The position numbers and the translations under genes are program-made. A stretch of DNA of 64,000 bases, from assembly GCF_040907265.1 (NCBI RefSeq), contig NZ_JBFOHP010000002.1, positions 1,922,001-1,986,000 on the forward strand, in the 5' to 3' direction. The notes under the pieces are model-generated. The model saw nothing but the letters and a program-made list of their open reading frames with translations. It searched no databases and was not told the origin of the DNA. Of the stretch, positions 1-8,933 are shown piece after piece. The DNA is from Streptomyces sclerotialus (GTDB lineage: Bacteria > Actinomycetota > Actinomycetes > Streptomycetales > Streptomycetaceae). Numbering within the stretch: position 1 is the first letter of the stretch; each line of letters opens with the position of its first letter.

Positions 1-494
1 TCGGGCTTCTTGAGGTGGAAGACCACCTCGTGCCTGCCGGAGGTCTCGACGGTGTCGATGTTGTCCATCAGCGACACCGGACCGTTGGCGTTGTCGATCC
101 GCAGCATCCGGTCGACGGAGAACTTCACGTCGGCGGCGGTGAGCGGGTCGCCGTTGGAGAACGTCAGGCCGTCGCGGAGGGTGCAGCGGTACTGCTCGTT
201 CCGGGTGTCACGGAAGCCGCAGGAGCGGGCCGCCTCGGGGACCGGCTCGGTGCCGGTACGGGGCAGCCGCATCAGGGTCTGGAAGGTGCCGCGGAGTACG
301 TTCCAGGCGCCGACGTCGTACGTCTGGACGGGATCGAAGGGGGCCGGGGCCGCCTTCGACGCCTCGATGGTGTCCGTGGTGCCGACGACGATCGCCTTAC
401 CGTCCCCACCTGCGCTGTCGTCGCTGCCGCAGGCGGCGAGCACAGGGGCGAGCAGACCGGCCAGGACCGGCAGCACCAAGGTCTTGCGATTCAT
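1..494 (-). CDS. ABC transporter substrate-binding lipoprotein, family 5 (partial)
   Basis: The gene runs leftward off the window edge, so only about the first 164 residues are present. The N-terminus is a lipoprotein signal: basic MNRK, a hydrophobic stretch and the lipobox LAAC with Cys22 as the lipidation site, followed by a Gly/Ser/Asp-rich tether. The mature part has the look of oligopeptide/dipeptide binding proteins (SBP family 5), including TYDVGAWNVLRGTFQTL and a segment on RDGLTFSNGDPLTAADVKFS, which matches the family's conserved 'L.F.dG.pltA.DV.fs' block. It should sit on the outer membrane face and deliver peptides or a related ligand to an ABC importer whose permease genes would lie outside the window. 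Start ATG at 494 has a weak AAGGAA upstream. Ligand cannot be predicted. Confidence 0.85.
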   Translation of the reverse strand, partial: MNRKTLVLPVLAGLLAPVLAACGSDDSAGGDGKAIVVGTTDTIEASKAAPAPFDPVQTYDVGAWNVLRGTFQTLMRLPRTGTEPVPEAARSCGFRDTRNEQYRCTLRDGLTFSNGDPLTAADVKFSVDRMLRIDNANGPVSLMDNIDTVETSGRHEVVFHLKKP

Positions 495-869
495 CGTCGG
501 CAGGTTCCTTATCAGCGCAGAGGTGTTGCTCGCGTCGACATTAGTAGGAACGGTCAGCGGGTCCGTGACACAGCAGAGTTGAGCGCATATCACGCCGGGA
601 TAACGCTCCCGGGGTGACCGATATCCGGACACCGGAACGATTCGTACGCCGGTTGACCAATCCGGACACTTACCCCCGCCGGACCCCCCCATCACACCCC
701 CTTGGATCAGACTTCGCCCCTTCTGTCGAGGGGGTGGCGGGTGAGGAACGTCACGGATCCAAATGCAACCGGCGGCATGGTAATTCAATGACTGCATTAG
801 TCACGGAAAATGAGCGGTCCACTCCTCAGCGTCCCTTCCCCCTTTCCCGTGACGACGCTCAGTGCCCGG
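495..869. other. Intergenic region upstream of the lipoprotein gene
   Basis: No convincing gene is seen in these 375 bases. They hold the 5' region of the leftward lipoprotein gene and the 3' side of the leftward HAD gene. A short dyad TGACT-GCATT-AGTCA lies at 789-803. TCACGGAAAA at 801-810 recurs inverted at 877-886 inside the end of the HAD gene. A small hairpin CCCCT/AGGGG lies at 717-733. No clear promoter hexamers were found. Confidence 0.4.
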
Positions 870-1571
870 TCATCGCTTTTCCGTGATGAGCGACCGCAGA
901 AATGGCAGATCGACCTCTTCCAGGGACCCTACGACGGTCCGCGTGGGGGTCGGCTCGATCGGCAGCAGCGACGGCACCGCGACCACCCGGCAGCCCGCCG
1001 CCTCGGCCGCCGTCACGCCGGTCACGGTGTCCTCCACCACCGCGCAGCGTGCCGGGTCCACGCCGAGCCGGGCAGCGGCGGTGAGGTACGGGTCCGGGTG
1101 CGGCTTCGTGCGGGCGAGGTCGTCACCGGCGAGGGTGAGGTGGAAGTGCTCCGCGCCCAGCGAATCGAGCATGCGGTCGATGATGTCGCGGTGCGAGGCG
1201 GAGACCAGCGCGGTCGGCACCTGGTGGGCCGCCAGCTCGGCCAGCAGCCGGCGGGCCCCCGGCATGAGCGGCACGCCGCGCGCGATCCGGTCGGCGAACC
1301 GGGCGTTGAGCAGCACGGTCAGCTCGGCGAGCGCGATCGTGGCACCGGTGGCCTGGATCAGGTACGAGGCACTGCGGCTCATCGGCCCGCCGACCACCAC
1401 TTGGCGGTGCGCCTCGTCCAGTACGTACCCGAGGTCGGCGAAGACCTCGGCCTCCGCCTCCCACCAGAAGTTCTCGGTGTCGACGAGGGTGCCGTCCAGA
1501 TCGAGGAAGACGGCCTGGAGGGTGGAGCCTTCGGCCGTTCGGGTGCCGACGGCGGGGATGCTGCTGGTCAT
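870..1571 (-). CDS. HAD-superfamily phosphatase (HAD-IA, phosphoglucomutase-like)
   Basis: A 233-residue cytosolic hydrolase. Motif I is FLDLDGTLVDTE near residue 22, with the DxD nucleophile/acid pair; motif II is ALVSASH, with Ser; the motif III lysine lies in ARTKPHPDPY; motif IV is VVEDTVTGVTAAEAAG with its acidic pair. The alpha-helical cap between motifs I and II places it in HAD subfamily IA with beta-phosphoglucomutase and phosphoglycolate phosphatase-like enzymes. Substrate is probably a small phosphorylated metabolite but cannot be assigned. Start ATG 1571 follows GGAGG with 7-base spacing. The gene lies 177 bases downstream of metH on the same strand, but a strong hairpin separates them, so it is likely transcribed separately. 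Confidence 0.85.
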   Translation of the reverse strand: MTSSIPAVGTRTAEGSTLQAVFLDLDGTLVDTENFWWEAEAEVFADLGYVLDEAHRQVVVGGPMSRSASYLIQATGATIALAELTVLLNARFADRIARGVPLMPGARRLLAELAAHQVPTALVSASHRDIIDRMLDSLGAEHFHLTLAGDDLARTKPHPDPYLTAAARLGVDPARCAVVEDTVTGVTAAEAAGCRVVAVPSLLPIEPTPTRTVVGSLEEVDLPFLRSLITEKR

Positions 1572-1699
1572 CCGTACACCTCCGTTGCAGGGGTCCCCGG
1601 AGGGACAAAAGGGCCGGCCGCCATTCCCTGGGGAAGGACGACCGGCCGCTACCGGACCGATAAGTGTACGACTGTGCCGGTCCGTACGCTTCGGTGCCC

Positions 1700-1734
1700 G
1701 ACCGGAGGCCCGGCTTCGGGCCGGGCCTCCGGTC
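1700..1734 (-). terminator. Terminator hairpin after metH
   Basis: A perfect 15-bp stem (GACCGGAGGCCCGGC and its complement) encloses the loop TTCGG. It lies 15 bases past the metH stop codon. It lacks a U-tract, as is common for streptomycete terminators. Confidence 0.75.
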
Positions 1735-1748
1735 AGCGGTTCACCGTG

Positions 1749-4700
1749 CTACCGCGCGTTGAAGTACTTCGCCTCCGGGTGGTGGATGACGATGGCGTCC
1801 GTGGACTGCTCGGGGTGGAGCTGGAACTCCTCGGAGAGCTGGACGCCGATCCGCTCCGGCTGGAGCAGGTCCGCGATCTTCGCGCGGTCCTCCAGGTCCG
1901 GGCAGGCGCCGTACCCGAGGGAGAAGCGCGCACCGCGGTACTTCAGCGCGAACATGTCCTCCATCTCGGTGGGGTCCTCGCCCTGGAAGCCCAGCTCGGC
2001 GCGGACGCGGGCGTGCCAGTACTCGGCGAGGGCCTCGGCGAGCTGGACGGACAGGCCGTGCAGCTCCAGGTAGTCACGGTAGGAGTCGGCCGCGAAGAGC
2101 TTCGCGGTCTCCTCGCCGATCTTCGAGCCGACGGTGACGACCTGAAGGCCGACCACATCGGTCTCGCCGGACTCCTCCGGGCGGAAGAAGTCCGCGAGGC
2201 ACAGGCGGCGGCCGCGGCGCTGCCGGGGGAAGGTGAAGCGGGTGCGCTCGGTGCCGTCCTCGTTCAGCAGGATGAGGTCGTCGCCCTTGGAGTAGCAGGG
2301 GAAGTACCCGTGGACCACGGCCGCTTCGAGGAGGTTTCCGGTCTGCAGCCTGTCCAGCCAGCCGCGCAGCCGCGGCCGGCCCTCGGTCTCCACCAGCTCC
2401 TCGTACGTCGGGCCGTCACCCGTACGGGCCTGCTTCAGGCCCCACTGGCCCTTGAAGAGCGCGCCTTCGTCCAGCCAGGAGGCGTAGTCGGCGAGCTGGA
2501 TGCCCTTGACCACGCGGGTGCCCCAGAACGGCGGGGTCGGGACCGGGTTGTCGGTGGCCACATCCGAGCGGACCGAGCCCTCCGGCTCCGGCTCGTCGAT
2601 CTGGATGTCCCGCTTGGGCACCCGGCGCTGCTTCAGCTCCGGCAGGCTCGCCCCGGGCACGCCCCGCTTGACCGCGATCAGGGCGTCCATCAGGCGCAGG
2701 CCCTCGAAGGCGTCGCGGGCGTAGCGGACCTCACCCTCGTAGATCTCGTGCAGGTCCTGCTCGACATACGCGCGGGTCAGCGCGGCGCCGCCGAGGATGA
2801 CGGGGAAGTCGGCCGCCAGCTTGCGCTGGTTGAGCTCCTCCAGGTTCTCCTTCATGATCACCGTGGACTTCACCAGCAGCCCCGACATCCCGATCACGTC
2901 GGCCTTGTGCTCCTCGGCGGCCTCCAGGATCGCCGAGACCGGCTGCTTGATACCGAGGTTGACCACGTTGTAGCCGTTGTTGGACAGGATGATGTCCACA
3001 AGGTTCTTGCCGATGTCATGGACGTCGCCGCGGACGGTGGCCAGCACGATGGTGCCCTTGCCCTCATCGCCCTCCACCTTCTCCATGTGCGGCTCCAGAT
3101 AGGCCACCGCACTCTTCATCACCTCGGCGGACTGCAGCACGAACGGCAGCTGCATCTGACCGGAGCCGAACAGGTCCCCGACCACCTTCATGCCCGCCAG
3201 CAGCGTGTCATTGACGATGTCCAGCGCCGGACGCTCGGCCAGCGCCGCATCCAGGTCGGCCTCCAGGCCGTTCTTCTCACCGTCGATGATGCGCCGCTGC
3301 AGCCGCTCCTCCAGCGGCAGCGCCGCCAGCTCCTCGGCCGCCCCGGCCTTCAGCGACTTCGCCGTCGCCCCCTCGAAGAGGGCCATCAGCTTCTGCAGCG
3401 GGTCATACCCCTCGGACCGCCGGTCGTAGATCAGATCCAGGGCGACCTGGACCTGCTCCTCCTCCAGCCGCGCGATCGGCAAAATCTTCGACGCGTGCAC
3501 GATCGCCGAATCCAGCCCGGCCTTGACGCACTCGTCCAGGAAGACGGAGTTCAGCACGATGCGCGCGGCCGGGTTCAGCCCGAAGGAGATGTTCGACAGA
3601 CCCAGCGTGGTCTGCACCTCCGGATGGCGCCGCTTCAGCTCCCGGATCGCCTCGATGGTGGCGACCCCGTCCTTACGGGACTCCTCCTGACCGGTGCAGA
3701 TGGTGAAGGTCAGGGTGTCGATGAGGATGTCGGACTCGCGGATGCCCCAGTTGCCGGTCAGATCGGCGATGATCCGCTCGGCCACGGCCACCTTGTGCTC
3801 GGGGGTACGGGCCTGGCCCTCCTCATCGATGGTCAGCGCGATCAGCGCCGCACCGTGCTCCTTGGCCAGCGCGGTGACCTTCGCAAAACGCGAGTCGGGC
3901 CCGTCGCCGTCCTCGTAGTTCACGGAGTTGATGACCGCACGCCCGCCCAGCTTCTCCAGCCCCGCCTGGATGACGGGCACCTCGGTGGAGTCCAGCACGA
4001 TGGGAAGCGTGGAGGCGGTGGCGAACCGCCCCGCCAGCTCGGTCATGTCCGCCACGCCGTCCCGGCCCACATAGTCCACGCACAGATCCAGCATGTGCGC
4101 GCCCTCGCGGATCTGGTCCCGGGCCATCTCCACACAGTCATCCCACCGCCCCTCCAGCATCGCGGTGCGGAACTTCTTGGAGCCGTTGGCATTGGTGCGC
4201 TCCCCGATCGCCAGGTAGGAGGTGTCCTGGCGGAAGGGCACGGTCTGGTACAGGGAGGCCGCGCCCGGCTCCGGACGCGGCCGGCGCTCGGTGGGAGCCA
4301 GCCCTCGGACCCGCTCGACGACCTGGCGCAGGTGCTCAGGGGTGGTGCCGCAGCAGCCGCCCACCAGGGACAGCCCGTACTCGGCGACGAAGGTCTCCTG
4401 CGCATCGGCCAGCTCGGTCGCGGTGAGCGGGTAGTGGGCACCGTCCTTGCCCAGCACCGGCAGGCCCGCGTTGGGCATGCAGGAGATCGGGACGCGGGAG
4501 TGGCGGGCCAGATAGCGCAGGTGCTCGCTCATCTCGGCCGGGCCGGTGGCACAGTTCAGGCCGATCATGTCGATGCCCAGCGGCTCCAGCGCGGTCAGCG
4601 CCGCACCGATCTCCGAACCCAGCAGCATCGTGCCGGTCGTCTCCACCGTCACCGAGCAGATGATGGGCAGGTTCGTGCCGGTGGCCTCCAGGGCGCGGCG

Positions 4701-5258
4701 GGCCCCCAGCACCGCCGCCTTGGTCTGCAGCAGGTCCTGGGTGGTCTCCACCAGCAGCGCGTCAGCGCCCCCGGCGATCATGCCCTCGGCGTTCTGCTGG
4801 TAGGCGTCGCGCAGGGTGGTGTAGGGGGCGTGGCCGAGCGTGGGCAGCTTGGTGCCCGGGCCCATCGAGCCCAGCACCCACCGCTGCTGCCCGGTCTTCT
4901 CGGTGAACTCGTCGGCGACCTCGCGGGCGATCCGCGCCCCGGCCTCCGACAGCTCGTACACCCGCTCGGGGATGTCGTACTCCCCCAGCGCCGCATGGTT
5001 GGCGCCGAAGGTGTTGGTCTCCACGCAGTCCACACCGACCGCGAAGTACTCCTCGTGCACCGAGCGCACGATGTCCGGGCGGGTGAGGTTCAGGATCTCG
5101 TTGCAGCCCTCCAGCTGCTGGAAGTCATCCAGGCTGGGGTCCTGGGCCTGGAGCATGGTGCCCATGGCTCCGTCGGCGACCACGACGCGTGAGGCGAGGG
5201 CCTCACGGAACGCGTCGATCCGGGCTGAGGGTGTGGTCGTAGGCGTGTGCGAGGCCAT
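1749..5258 (-). CDS. metH: Cobalamin-dependent methionine synthase
   Basis: Transfers the methyl group of 5-methyltetrahydrofolate to homocysteine through cob(I)alamin, forming methionine. The 1169-residue product has the full MetH order: homocysteine-binding barrel (about 15-320) starting at VVADGAMGTMLQ, with zinc cysteines in GLNCATGP and GGCCGTTPEHL; pterin-binding barrel with GERTNANGSKKFR; cobalamin cap and Rossmann domain with DVHDIGKN, where His747 is the lower axial cobalt ligand; and a C-terminal AdoMet reactivation domain with RLCLADFF. Length fits the family. The reading frame stays open about 100 codons upstream, but the start MASHTPTT at 5258 has GGGAG 7 bases before it and fits homologues. 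No B12 or SAM riboswitch consensus was recognised in the leader. Confidence 0.97.
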   Translation of the reverse strand: MASHTPTTTPSARIDAFREALASRVVVADGAMGTMLQAQDPSLDDFQQLEGCNEILNLTRPDIVRSVHEEYFAVGVDCVETNTFGANHAALGEYDIPERVYELSEAGARIAREVADEFTEKTGQQRWVLGSMGPGTKLPTLGHAPYTTLRDAYQQNAEGMIAGGADALLVETTQDLLQTKAAVLGARRALEATGTNLPIICSVTVETTGTMLLGSEIGAALTALEPLGIDMIGLNCATGPAEMSEHLRYLARHSRVPISCMPNAGLPVLGKDGAHYPLTATELADAQETFVAEYGLSLVGGCCGTTPEHLRQVVERVRGLAPTERRPRPEPGAASLYQTVPFRQDTSYLAIGERTNANGSKKFRTAMLEGRWDDCVEMARDQIREGAHMLDLCVDYVGRDGVADMTELAGRFATASTLPIVLDSTEVPVIQAGLEKLGGRAVINSVNYEDGDGPDSRFAKVTALAKEHGAALIALTIDEEGQARTPEHKVAVAERIIADLTGNWGIRESDILIDTLTFTICTGQEESRKDGVATIEAIRELKRRHPEVQTTLGLSNISFGLNPAARIVLNSVFLDECVKAGLDSAIVHASKILPIARLEEEQVQVALDLIYDRRSEGYDPLQKLMALFEGATAKSLKAGAAEELAALPLEERLQRRIIDGEKNGLEADLDAALAERPALDIVNDTLLAGMKVVGDLFGSGQMQLPFVLQSAEVMKSAVAYLEPHMEKVEGDEGKGTIVLATVRGDVHDIGKNLVDIILSNNGYNVVNLGIKQPVSAILEAAEEHKADVIGMSGLLVKSTVIMKENLEELNQRKLAADFPVILGGAALTRAYVEQDLHEIYEGEVRYARDAFEGLRLMDALIAVKRGVPGASLPELKQRRVPKRDIQIDEPEPEGSVRSDVATDNPVPTPPFWGTRVVKGIQLADYASWLDEGALFKGQWGLKQARTGDGPTYEELVETEGRPRLRGWLDRLQTGNLLEAAVVHGYFPCYSKGDDLILLNEDGTERTRFTFPRQRRGRRLCLADFFRPEESGETDVVGLQVVTVGSKIGEETAKLFAADSYRDYLELHGLSVQLAEALAEYWHARVRAELGFQGEDPTEMEDMFALKYRGARFSLGYGACPDLEDRAKIADLLQPERIGVQLSEEFQLHPEQSTDAIVIHHPEAKYFNAR

Positions 5259-5354
5259 GGAGCTGCTCCCGTGGTTGCGACGGCTGTCGGCTTTGCGCCT
5301 TCCGGTACGAGGGCGCACCGGGCCAGGGTAGCTGGCGGGCACCTTTCGGTGACG

Positions 5355-5377
5355 GCCGTCCCACGGCGTGGGACGGC
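5355..5377. promoter_or_regulatory. 23-bp perfect dyad between metH and gylR
   Basis: Arms GCCGTCCCACG (5355-5365) and CGTGGGACGGC (5367-5377) are perfect complements around a single central base. One central base cannot form an RNA loop without opening pairs, so a protein operator is more likely than a hairpin. It lies 97 bases upstream of metH and 178 bases upstream of gylR. The cognate regulator is unknown. Confidence 0.5.
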
Positions 5378-5519
5378 GGGGCACTCGTACGGACCGGGTG
5401 GTCACGGCGTGGCCGGGGCCGGCCGGTGGACGGGGCGGTGGGCACGGAGCCCGCCAGAGCGTGATCATGGTCCGATGCGCGGCCCTCTCCCCCTGGGTCG
5501 GCATCGACCGATATCGTTT

Positions 5520-5532
5520 GGCATTGTCGAAC
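5520..5532 (+). promoter_or_regulatory. Putative GylR operator upstream of gylR
   Basis: GGCATTGTCGAAC lies 22 bases before the gylR start and is repeated exactly at 6408-6420 before glpF. The shared 13-mer in front of the regulator and of its expected target operon suggests autoregulation by GylR. This is inferred from repetition and from known glycerol operon control in Streptomyces. Confidence 0.6.
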
Positions 5533-5554
5533 CGCTCTTCCCGGAGGTTGCTCC

Positions 5555-6319
5555 ATGGCACGGACCATTCAGTCGCTGGAGCGCGCCGCGGCCATGCTGC
5601 GGTTGCTGGCCGGCGGCGAACGGCGCCTCGGGCTCTCCGACATCGCCTCCGCGCTGGACCTGGCCAAGGGCACGGCCCACGGCATCCTGCGCACCCTCCA
5701 GCAGGAGGGCTTCGTGGAGCAGGACGCCGCGTCCGGCCGGTACCAGCTGGGCGCCGAGCTGCTGCGGCTGGGCAACAGCTACCTCGACGTGCACGAGCTG
5801 CGGGCGCGCGCCCTCGTATGGACCGACGACCTGGCGCGCTCCAGTGGCGAGAGCGTCTATCTGGGCGTGCTGCACCAGCAGGGCGTGCTGATCGTCCACC
5901 ACGTCTTCCGGCCCGACGACAGCCGGCAGGTGCTGGAAGTGGGGGCCATGCAGCCGCTGCACAGCACCGCGCTGGGCAAGGTCCTCTCCGCGTACGACCC
6001 GGTGGCGCACAGCGAGGCCGTGGAGGCGTCGCGGGAGGCGTTCACGGCGCACACGCTCACCGGCCTGGAGGACTTCGAGGGCGTGCTGGATCTCACCCGC
6101 GCCCGGGGCTGGGCGGCGGACGTGGAGGAGACCTGGGAGGGCGTGGCGTCGGTGGCCGCGCCGATCCACGACCGGCGGCGGATGCCGGTGGGCGCGGTGG
6201 GCATCACCGGCGCCGTGGAGCGGGTGCAGCGGGACGGCGAGCTGCGGCCCGAGATCATCGCCGCCGTGAGGGACTGCGCACGCGCGGTGTCCAGGGATCT
6301 CGGCGCGCAGCGCTTCTAA
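5555..6319 (+). CDS. gylR: Glycerol operon regulator, IclR family
   Basis: A 254-residue IclR-type transcription factor. Residues about 4-65 form the winged helix-turn-helix (QSLERAAAMLRLLAGGERRL, then LSDIASALDLAKGTAHGILR); the rest is the IclR effector domain, with ESVYLGVLHQQGVLIVHHVF, LHSTALGKVLSAY and ASVAAPIHDRRRMPVGAVGI. It sits directly upstream of glpF-glpK-glpD, the position of gylR in S. coelicolor, where GylR represses the glycerol operon and itself and is relieved by glycerol-3-phosphate. Start ATG 5555 follows GGAGG with 7-base spacing. Two copies of GGCATTGTCGAAC, before gylR and before glpF, support that role here. Confidence 0.93.
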   Translation: MARTIQSLERAAAMLRLLAGGERRLGLSDIASALDLAKGTAHGILRTLQQEGFVEQDAASGRYQLGAELLRLGNSYLDVHELRARALVWTDDLARSSGESVYLGVLHQQGVLIVHHVFRPDDSRQVLEVGAMQPLHSTALGKVLSAYDPVAHSEAVEASREAFTAHTLTGLEDFEGVLDLTRARGWAADVEETWEGVASVAAPIHDRRRMPVGAVGITGAVERVQRDGELRPEIIAAVRDCARAVSRDLGAQRF

Positions 6320-6407
6320 CCGTTTTGCCCGGAATTTCGGCTTAGGTTTTCCTTCACAGAACCCTTGACGGGCTACTGGCCGTAAACAAAACTGCCGTTC
6401 GTCGGTC

Positions 6408-6440
6408 GGCATTGTCGAACACCTTACGACGATTGTCGTA
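6408..6440 (+). promoter_or_regulatory. glp operon control region: GylR motif plus dyad
   Basis: GGCATTGTCGAAC (6408-6420) repeats the motif found before gylR. It is followed by the dyad TACGAC-GATT-GTCGTA (6425-6440). Both contain ATTGTCG. A possible promoter is TTGTCG (6412-6417) with TCGTAT (6436-6441) at 18-base spacing, which would place the dyad over the promoter, fitting repression. The leader to the glpF start is about 115 bases. Confidence 0.6.
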
Positions 6441-6556
6441 TGGTGGGCGGTGCCGGATCGCCGACCAACGCCCTCACCGAGGGCTCGGACCACCGGAGGG
6501 ACCCGGGGTACGGCGCATCTCGGTGTCCATCTGGACGAAGGACAAAGGAGTCGCGG

Positions 6557-7345
6557 GTGTCCAGCTCCGACATCTTCATCAGCGAGACCATCGGTACCGC
6601 TGTACTGATCCTGCTGGGCGGTGGCGTGTGCGCCGCCGTCACTTTCAAGCGCTCGAAGGCGTACGAGGCCGGCTGGGTGGCCATCGCCTTCGGCTGGGGA
6701 TTCGCCGTTCTCACCGGCGCGTACATCGCCGCGAAGTCCGGCGCGCACCTGAACCCCGCCGTCACGGTCGGCCTGGCCGTCCAGGGCGGCATCGAGTGGA
6801 GCCAGGTCCCGGTGTACTTCGCCGGCGAACTGCTCGGCTCCATGATCGGCGCGGTCTGCGTGTGGCTCGTCTACTACGGCCAGTTCCAGGCGCACCTCAC
6901 CGACCCCGAGGTCATCAGCCCCCCGAAGGGTGACGAGGGCCTGGTCGACCAGGCCCAGGCCCCGAAGGCCGGCCCGGTGCTCGGGGTCTTCTCCACCGGC
7001 CCGGAGATCCGCAACGCGTGGCAGAACCTCGTCACCGAGATCCTCGCCACCACCGTGCTCCTCCTGGCGATCCTGACGCAGGGCCTGAGCGACGACGGCA
7101 AGGGCGTCGGCCCGATCGGCGCGCTGCTGACGGCCCTGGTCGTCGTCGGCATCGGCCTCTCGCTGGGCGGCCCGACCGGGTACGCCATCAACCCGGTCCG
7201 TGACCTCGGTCCGCGCATCGTGCACGCGCTGCTGCCGCTGCCCAACAAGGGCGGCTCGGACTGGGGGTACGCCTGGATCCCGGTCGCCGGCCCGCTGATC
7301 GGCGGGGCCATCGCCGGCGGCATCTACAACGTCGCCTTCGCCTGA
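6557..7345 (+). CDS. glpF: Glycerol uptake facilitator (aquaglyceroporin)
   Basis: Membrane channel of the MIP family, about 262 residues, admitting glycerol by facilitated diffusion. Six transmembrane segments are visible; the two pore half-helices carry the signature motifs, [11 protein letters not shown] (NPA) in the first half and [14 protein letters not shown] (NPV in place of NPA, with the Asp-Leu-Gly-Pro-Arg context typical of glyceroporins) in the second. Start is GTG 6557 with AAAGGAG 7 bases upstream; the frame extends to an ATG at 6440, but the added residues are not MIP-like and overlap the operator. A soluble-looking insert (about residues 115-150, with [13 protein letters not shown]) separates the repeats. 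First gene of glpF-glpK-glpD; 57 bases before glpK. Confidence 0.95.
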   Translation: MSSSDIFISETIGTAVLILLGGGVCAAVTFKRSKAYEAGWVAIAFGWGFAVLTGAYIAAKSGAHLNPAVTVGLAVQGGIEWSQVPVYFAGELLGSMIGAVCVWLVYYGQFQAHLTDPEVISPPKGDEGLVDQAQAPKAGPVLGVFSTGPEIRNAWQNLVTEILATTVLLLAILTQGLSDDGKGVGPIGALLTALVVVGIGLSLGGPTGYAINPVRDLGPRIVHALLPLPNKGGSDWGYAWIPVAGPLIGGAIAGGIYNVAFA

Positions 7346-7402
7346 GACCGAGCCAGAGCCGTAACAGAGCCGCAAGCCACCGCACCTCCTGGAGCACACA
7401 CC

Positions 7403-8929
7403 ATGAGCGACACCCACACCACCGGCCCGTTCATCGCGGCCATCGACCAGGGCACGACCTCCAGCCGCTGCATCGTCTTCGACCGCGACGGCCGCATCGT
7501 CTCGGTCGACCAGAAGGAACACGAGCAGATCTTTCCCAAGCCGGGCTGGGTCGAACACGACGCCACCGAGATCTGGCAGAACGTCCAGCAGGTCGTGGCG
7601 GGCGCCGTCGAGAAGGCCGGGATCACCGCCGCCGACGTGAAGGCCATCGGCATCACCAATCAGCGCGAGACCACGCTGCTGTGGGACAAGAACACCGGTG
7701 AGCCGGTCGCCAACGCCATCGTCTGGCAGGACACCCGCACCGACGCGCTCTGCAAGGAGCTCGGCCGCAACGTCGGCCAGGACCGCTTCCGCCGCGAGAC
7801 GGGCCTGCCGCTGGCGTCCTACTTCGCCGGGCCGAAGATCCGCTGGCTGCTGGACAACGTCGAGGGCCTGCGCGAGCGCGCCGAGGCCGGCGACATCCTC
7901 TTCGGCACCATGGACTCCTGGGTCATCTGGAACCTCACCGGCGGCGTGGACGGCGGCAAGCACGTCACCGACGTCACCAACGCCTCCCGCACCATGCTGA
8001 TGAACCTGCGCAAGCTGGAGTGGGACCCCAAGATCCTCAGCTCGATGGGCATCCCCGCCGCGGTGCTGCCGGAGATCAAGTCCTCCGCCGAGATCTACGG
8101 CGAGACCGCCTCCGGCGTGCTGGCCGGCGTCCCGGTCGCCTCCGCGCTCGGCGACCAGCAGGCCGCCCTCTTCGGCCAGACCTGCTTCGACAAGGGCGAG
8201 GCGAAGTCCACGTACGGCACCGGCACCTTCATGCTGATGAACACCGGTGAGGAGCCCGTCAACTCCTACAACGGTCTGCTGACCACCGTCGGCTACCGCA
8301 TCGGCGACGAGACCCCGGTCTACGCGCTGGAGGGCTCCATCGCCGTCACCGGCTCGCTGGTGCAGTGGATGCGCGACCAGATGGGCCTCATCAACTCCGC
8401 CGCCGAGATCGAGACCCTGGCCTCCACGGTCGAGGACAACGGCGGCGCCTACTTCGTACCGGCCTTCTCCGGCCTGTTCGCCCCGTACTGGCGCTCCGAC
8501 GCGCGCGGCGTGATCGCGGGCCTGACCCGGTACGTCACCAAGGCGCACATCGCACGCGCCGTCCTCGAGGCCACCGCCTGGCAGACCCGCGAGATCACCG
8601 ACGCCATGACCAAGGACTCCGGCGTCGAGCTGACCGCACTGAAGGTCGACGGCGGCATGACCTCCAACAACCTGCTGATGCAGACGATCTCGGACTTCCT
8701 GGACGCACCCGTGGTGCGCCCGATGGTCGCCGAGACCACCTGCCTCGGCGCTGCCTACGCGGCCGGCCTGGCCGTGGGCTTCTGGTCCGGCACCGACGAG
8801 CTGCGCGCCAACTGGCGGCGGGCCGCCGAATGGACCCCCCGCATGGACGCGGCCACCCGTGACCGCGAGTACAAGAGCTGGCTCAAGGCCGTCGAGCGGA
8901 CCATGGGCTGGATCGAGGACGAGGAGTAA
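7403..8929 (+). CDS. glpK: Glycerol kinase
   Basis: Phosphorylates glycerol to glycerol-3-phosphate with ATP, trapping the substrate entering through GlpF. The 508-residue protein has the FGGY kinase layout: N-terminal phosphate-binding [16 protein letters not shown], substrate-contact [11 protein letters not shown] and VWQDTRT, then [14 protein letters not shown], the mid-domain TFMLMNTGE, and the C-terminal adenosine-binding segment [15 protein letters not shown]. Length is standard. Start ATG 7403 follows CTCCTGGAGCACAC, a usable ribosome site. It ends 4 bases before glpD, so translation is probably coupled. Confidence 0.97.
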   Translation: MSDTHTTGPFIAAIDQGTTSSRCIVFDRDGRIVSVDQKEHEQIFPKPGWVEHDATEIWQNVQQVVAGAVEKAGITAADVKAIGITNQRETTLLWDKNTGEPVANAIVWQDTRTDALCKELGRNVGQDRFRRETGLPLASYFAGPKIRWLLDNVEGLRERAEAGDILFGTMDSWVIWNLTGGVDGGKHVTDVTNASRTMLMNLRKLEWDPKILSSMGIPAAVLPEIKSSAEIYGETASGVLAGVPVASALGDQQAALFGQTCFDKGEAKSTYGTGTFMLMNTGEEPVNSYNGLLTTVGYRIGDETPVYALEGSIAVTGSLVQWMRDQMGLINSAAEIETLASTVEDNGGAYFVPAFSGLFAPYWRSDARGVIAGLTRYVTKAHIARAVLEATAWQTREITDAMTKDSGVELTALKVDGGMTSNNLLMQTISDFLDAPVVRPMVAETTCLGAAYAAGLAVGFWSGTDELRANWRRAAEWTPRMDAATRDREYKSWLKAVERTMGWIEDEE

Positions 8930-8933
8930 TCAC

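Noticed and set aside
810..5192. A very long plus-strand open frame opposite metH and the HAD gene
   Set aside because: It is the antisense shadow of metH; the translation is Arg/Gly/Leu/His-rich low complexity while the minus strand carries a complete MetH.
5259..5554. Cobalamin or SAM riboswitch upstream of metH
   Set aside because: I looked for a B12-box and SAM-type core and found none; the dyad present has only one central base and looks like a DNA operator.
5465..8548. Long minus-strand open frame opposite gylR and glpFK
   Set aside because: Composition is typical of antisense frames in GC-rich DNA, and real genes with intact motifs lie on the plus strand.
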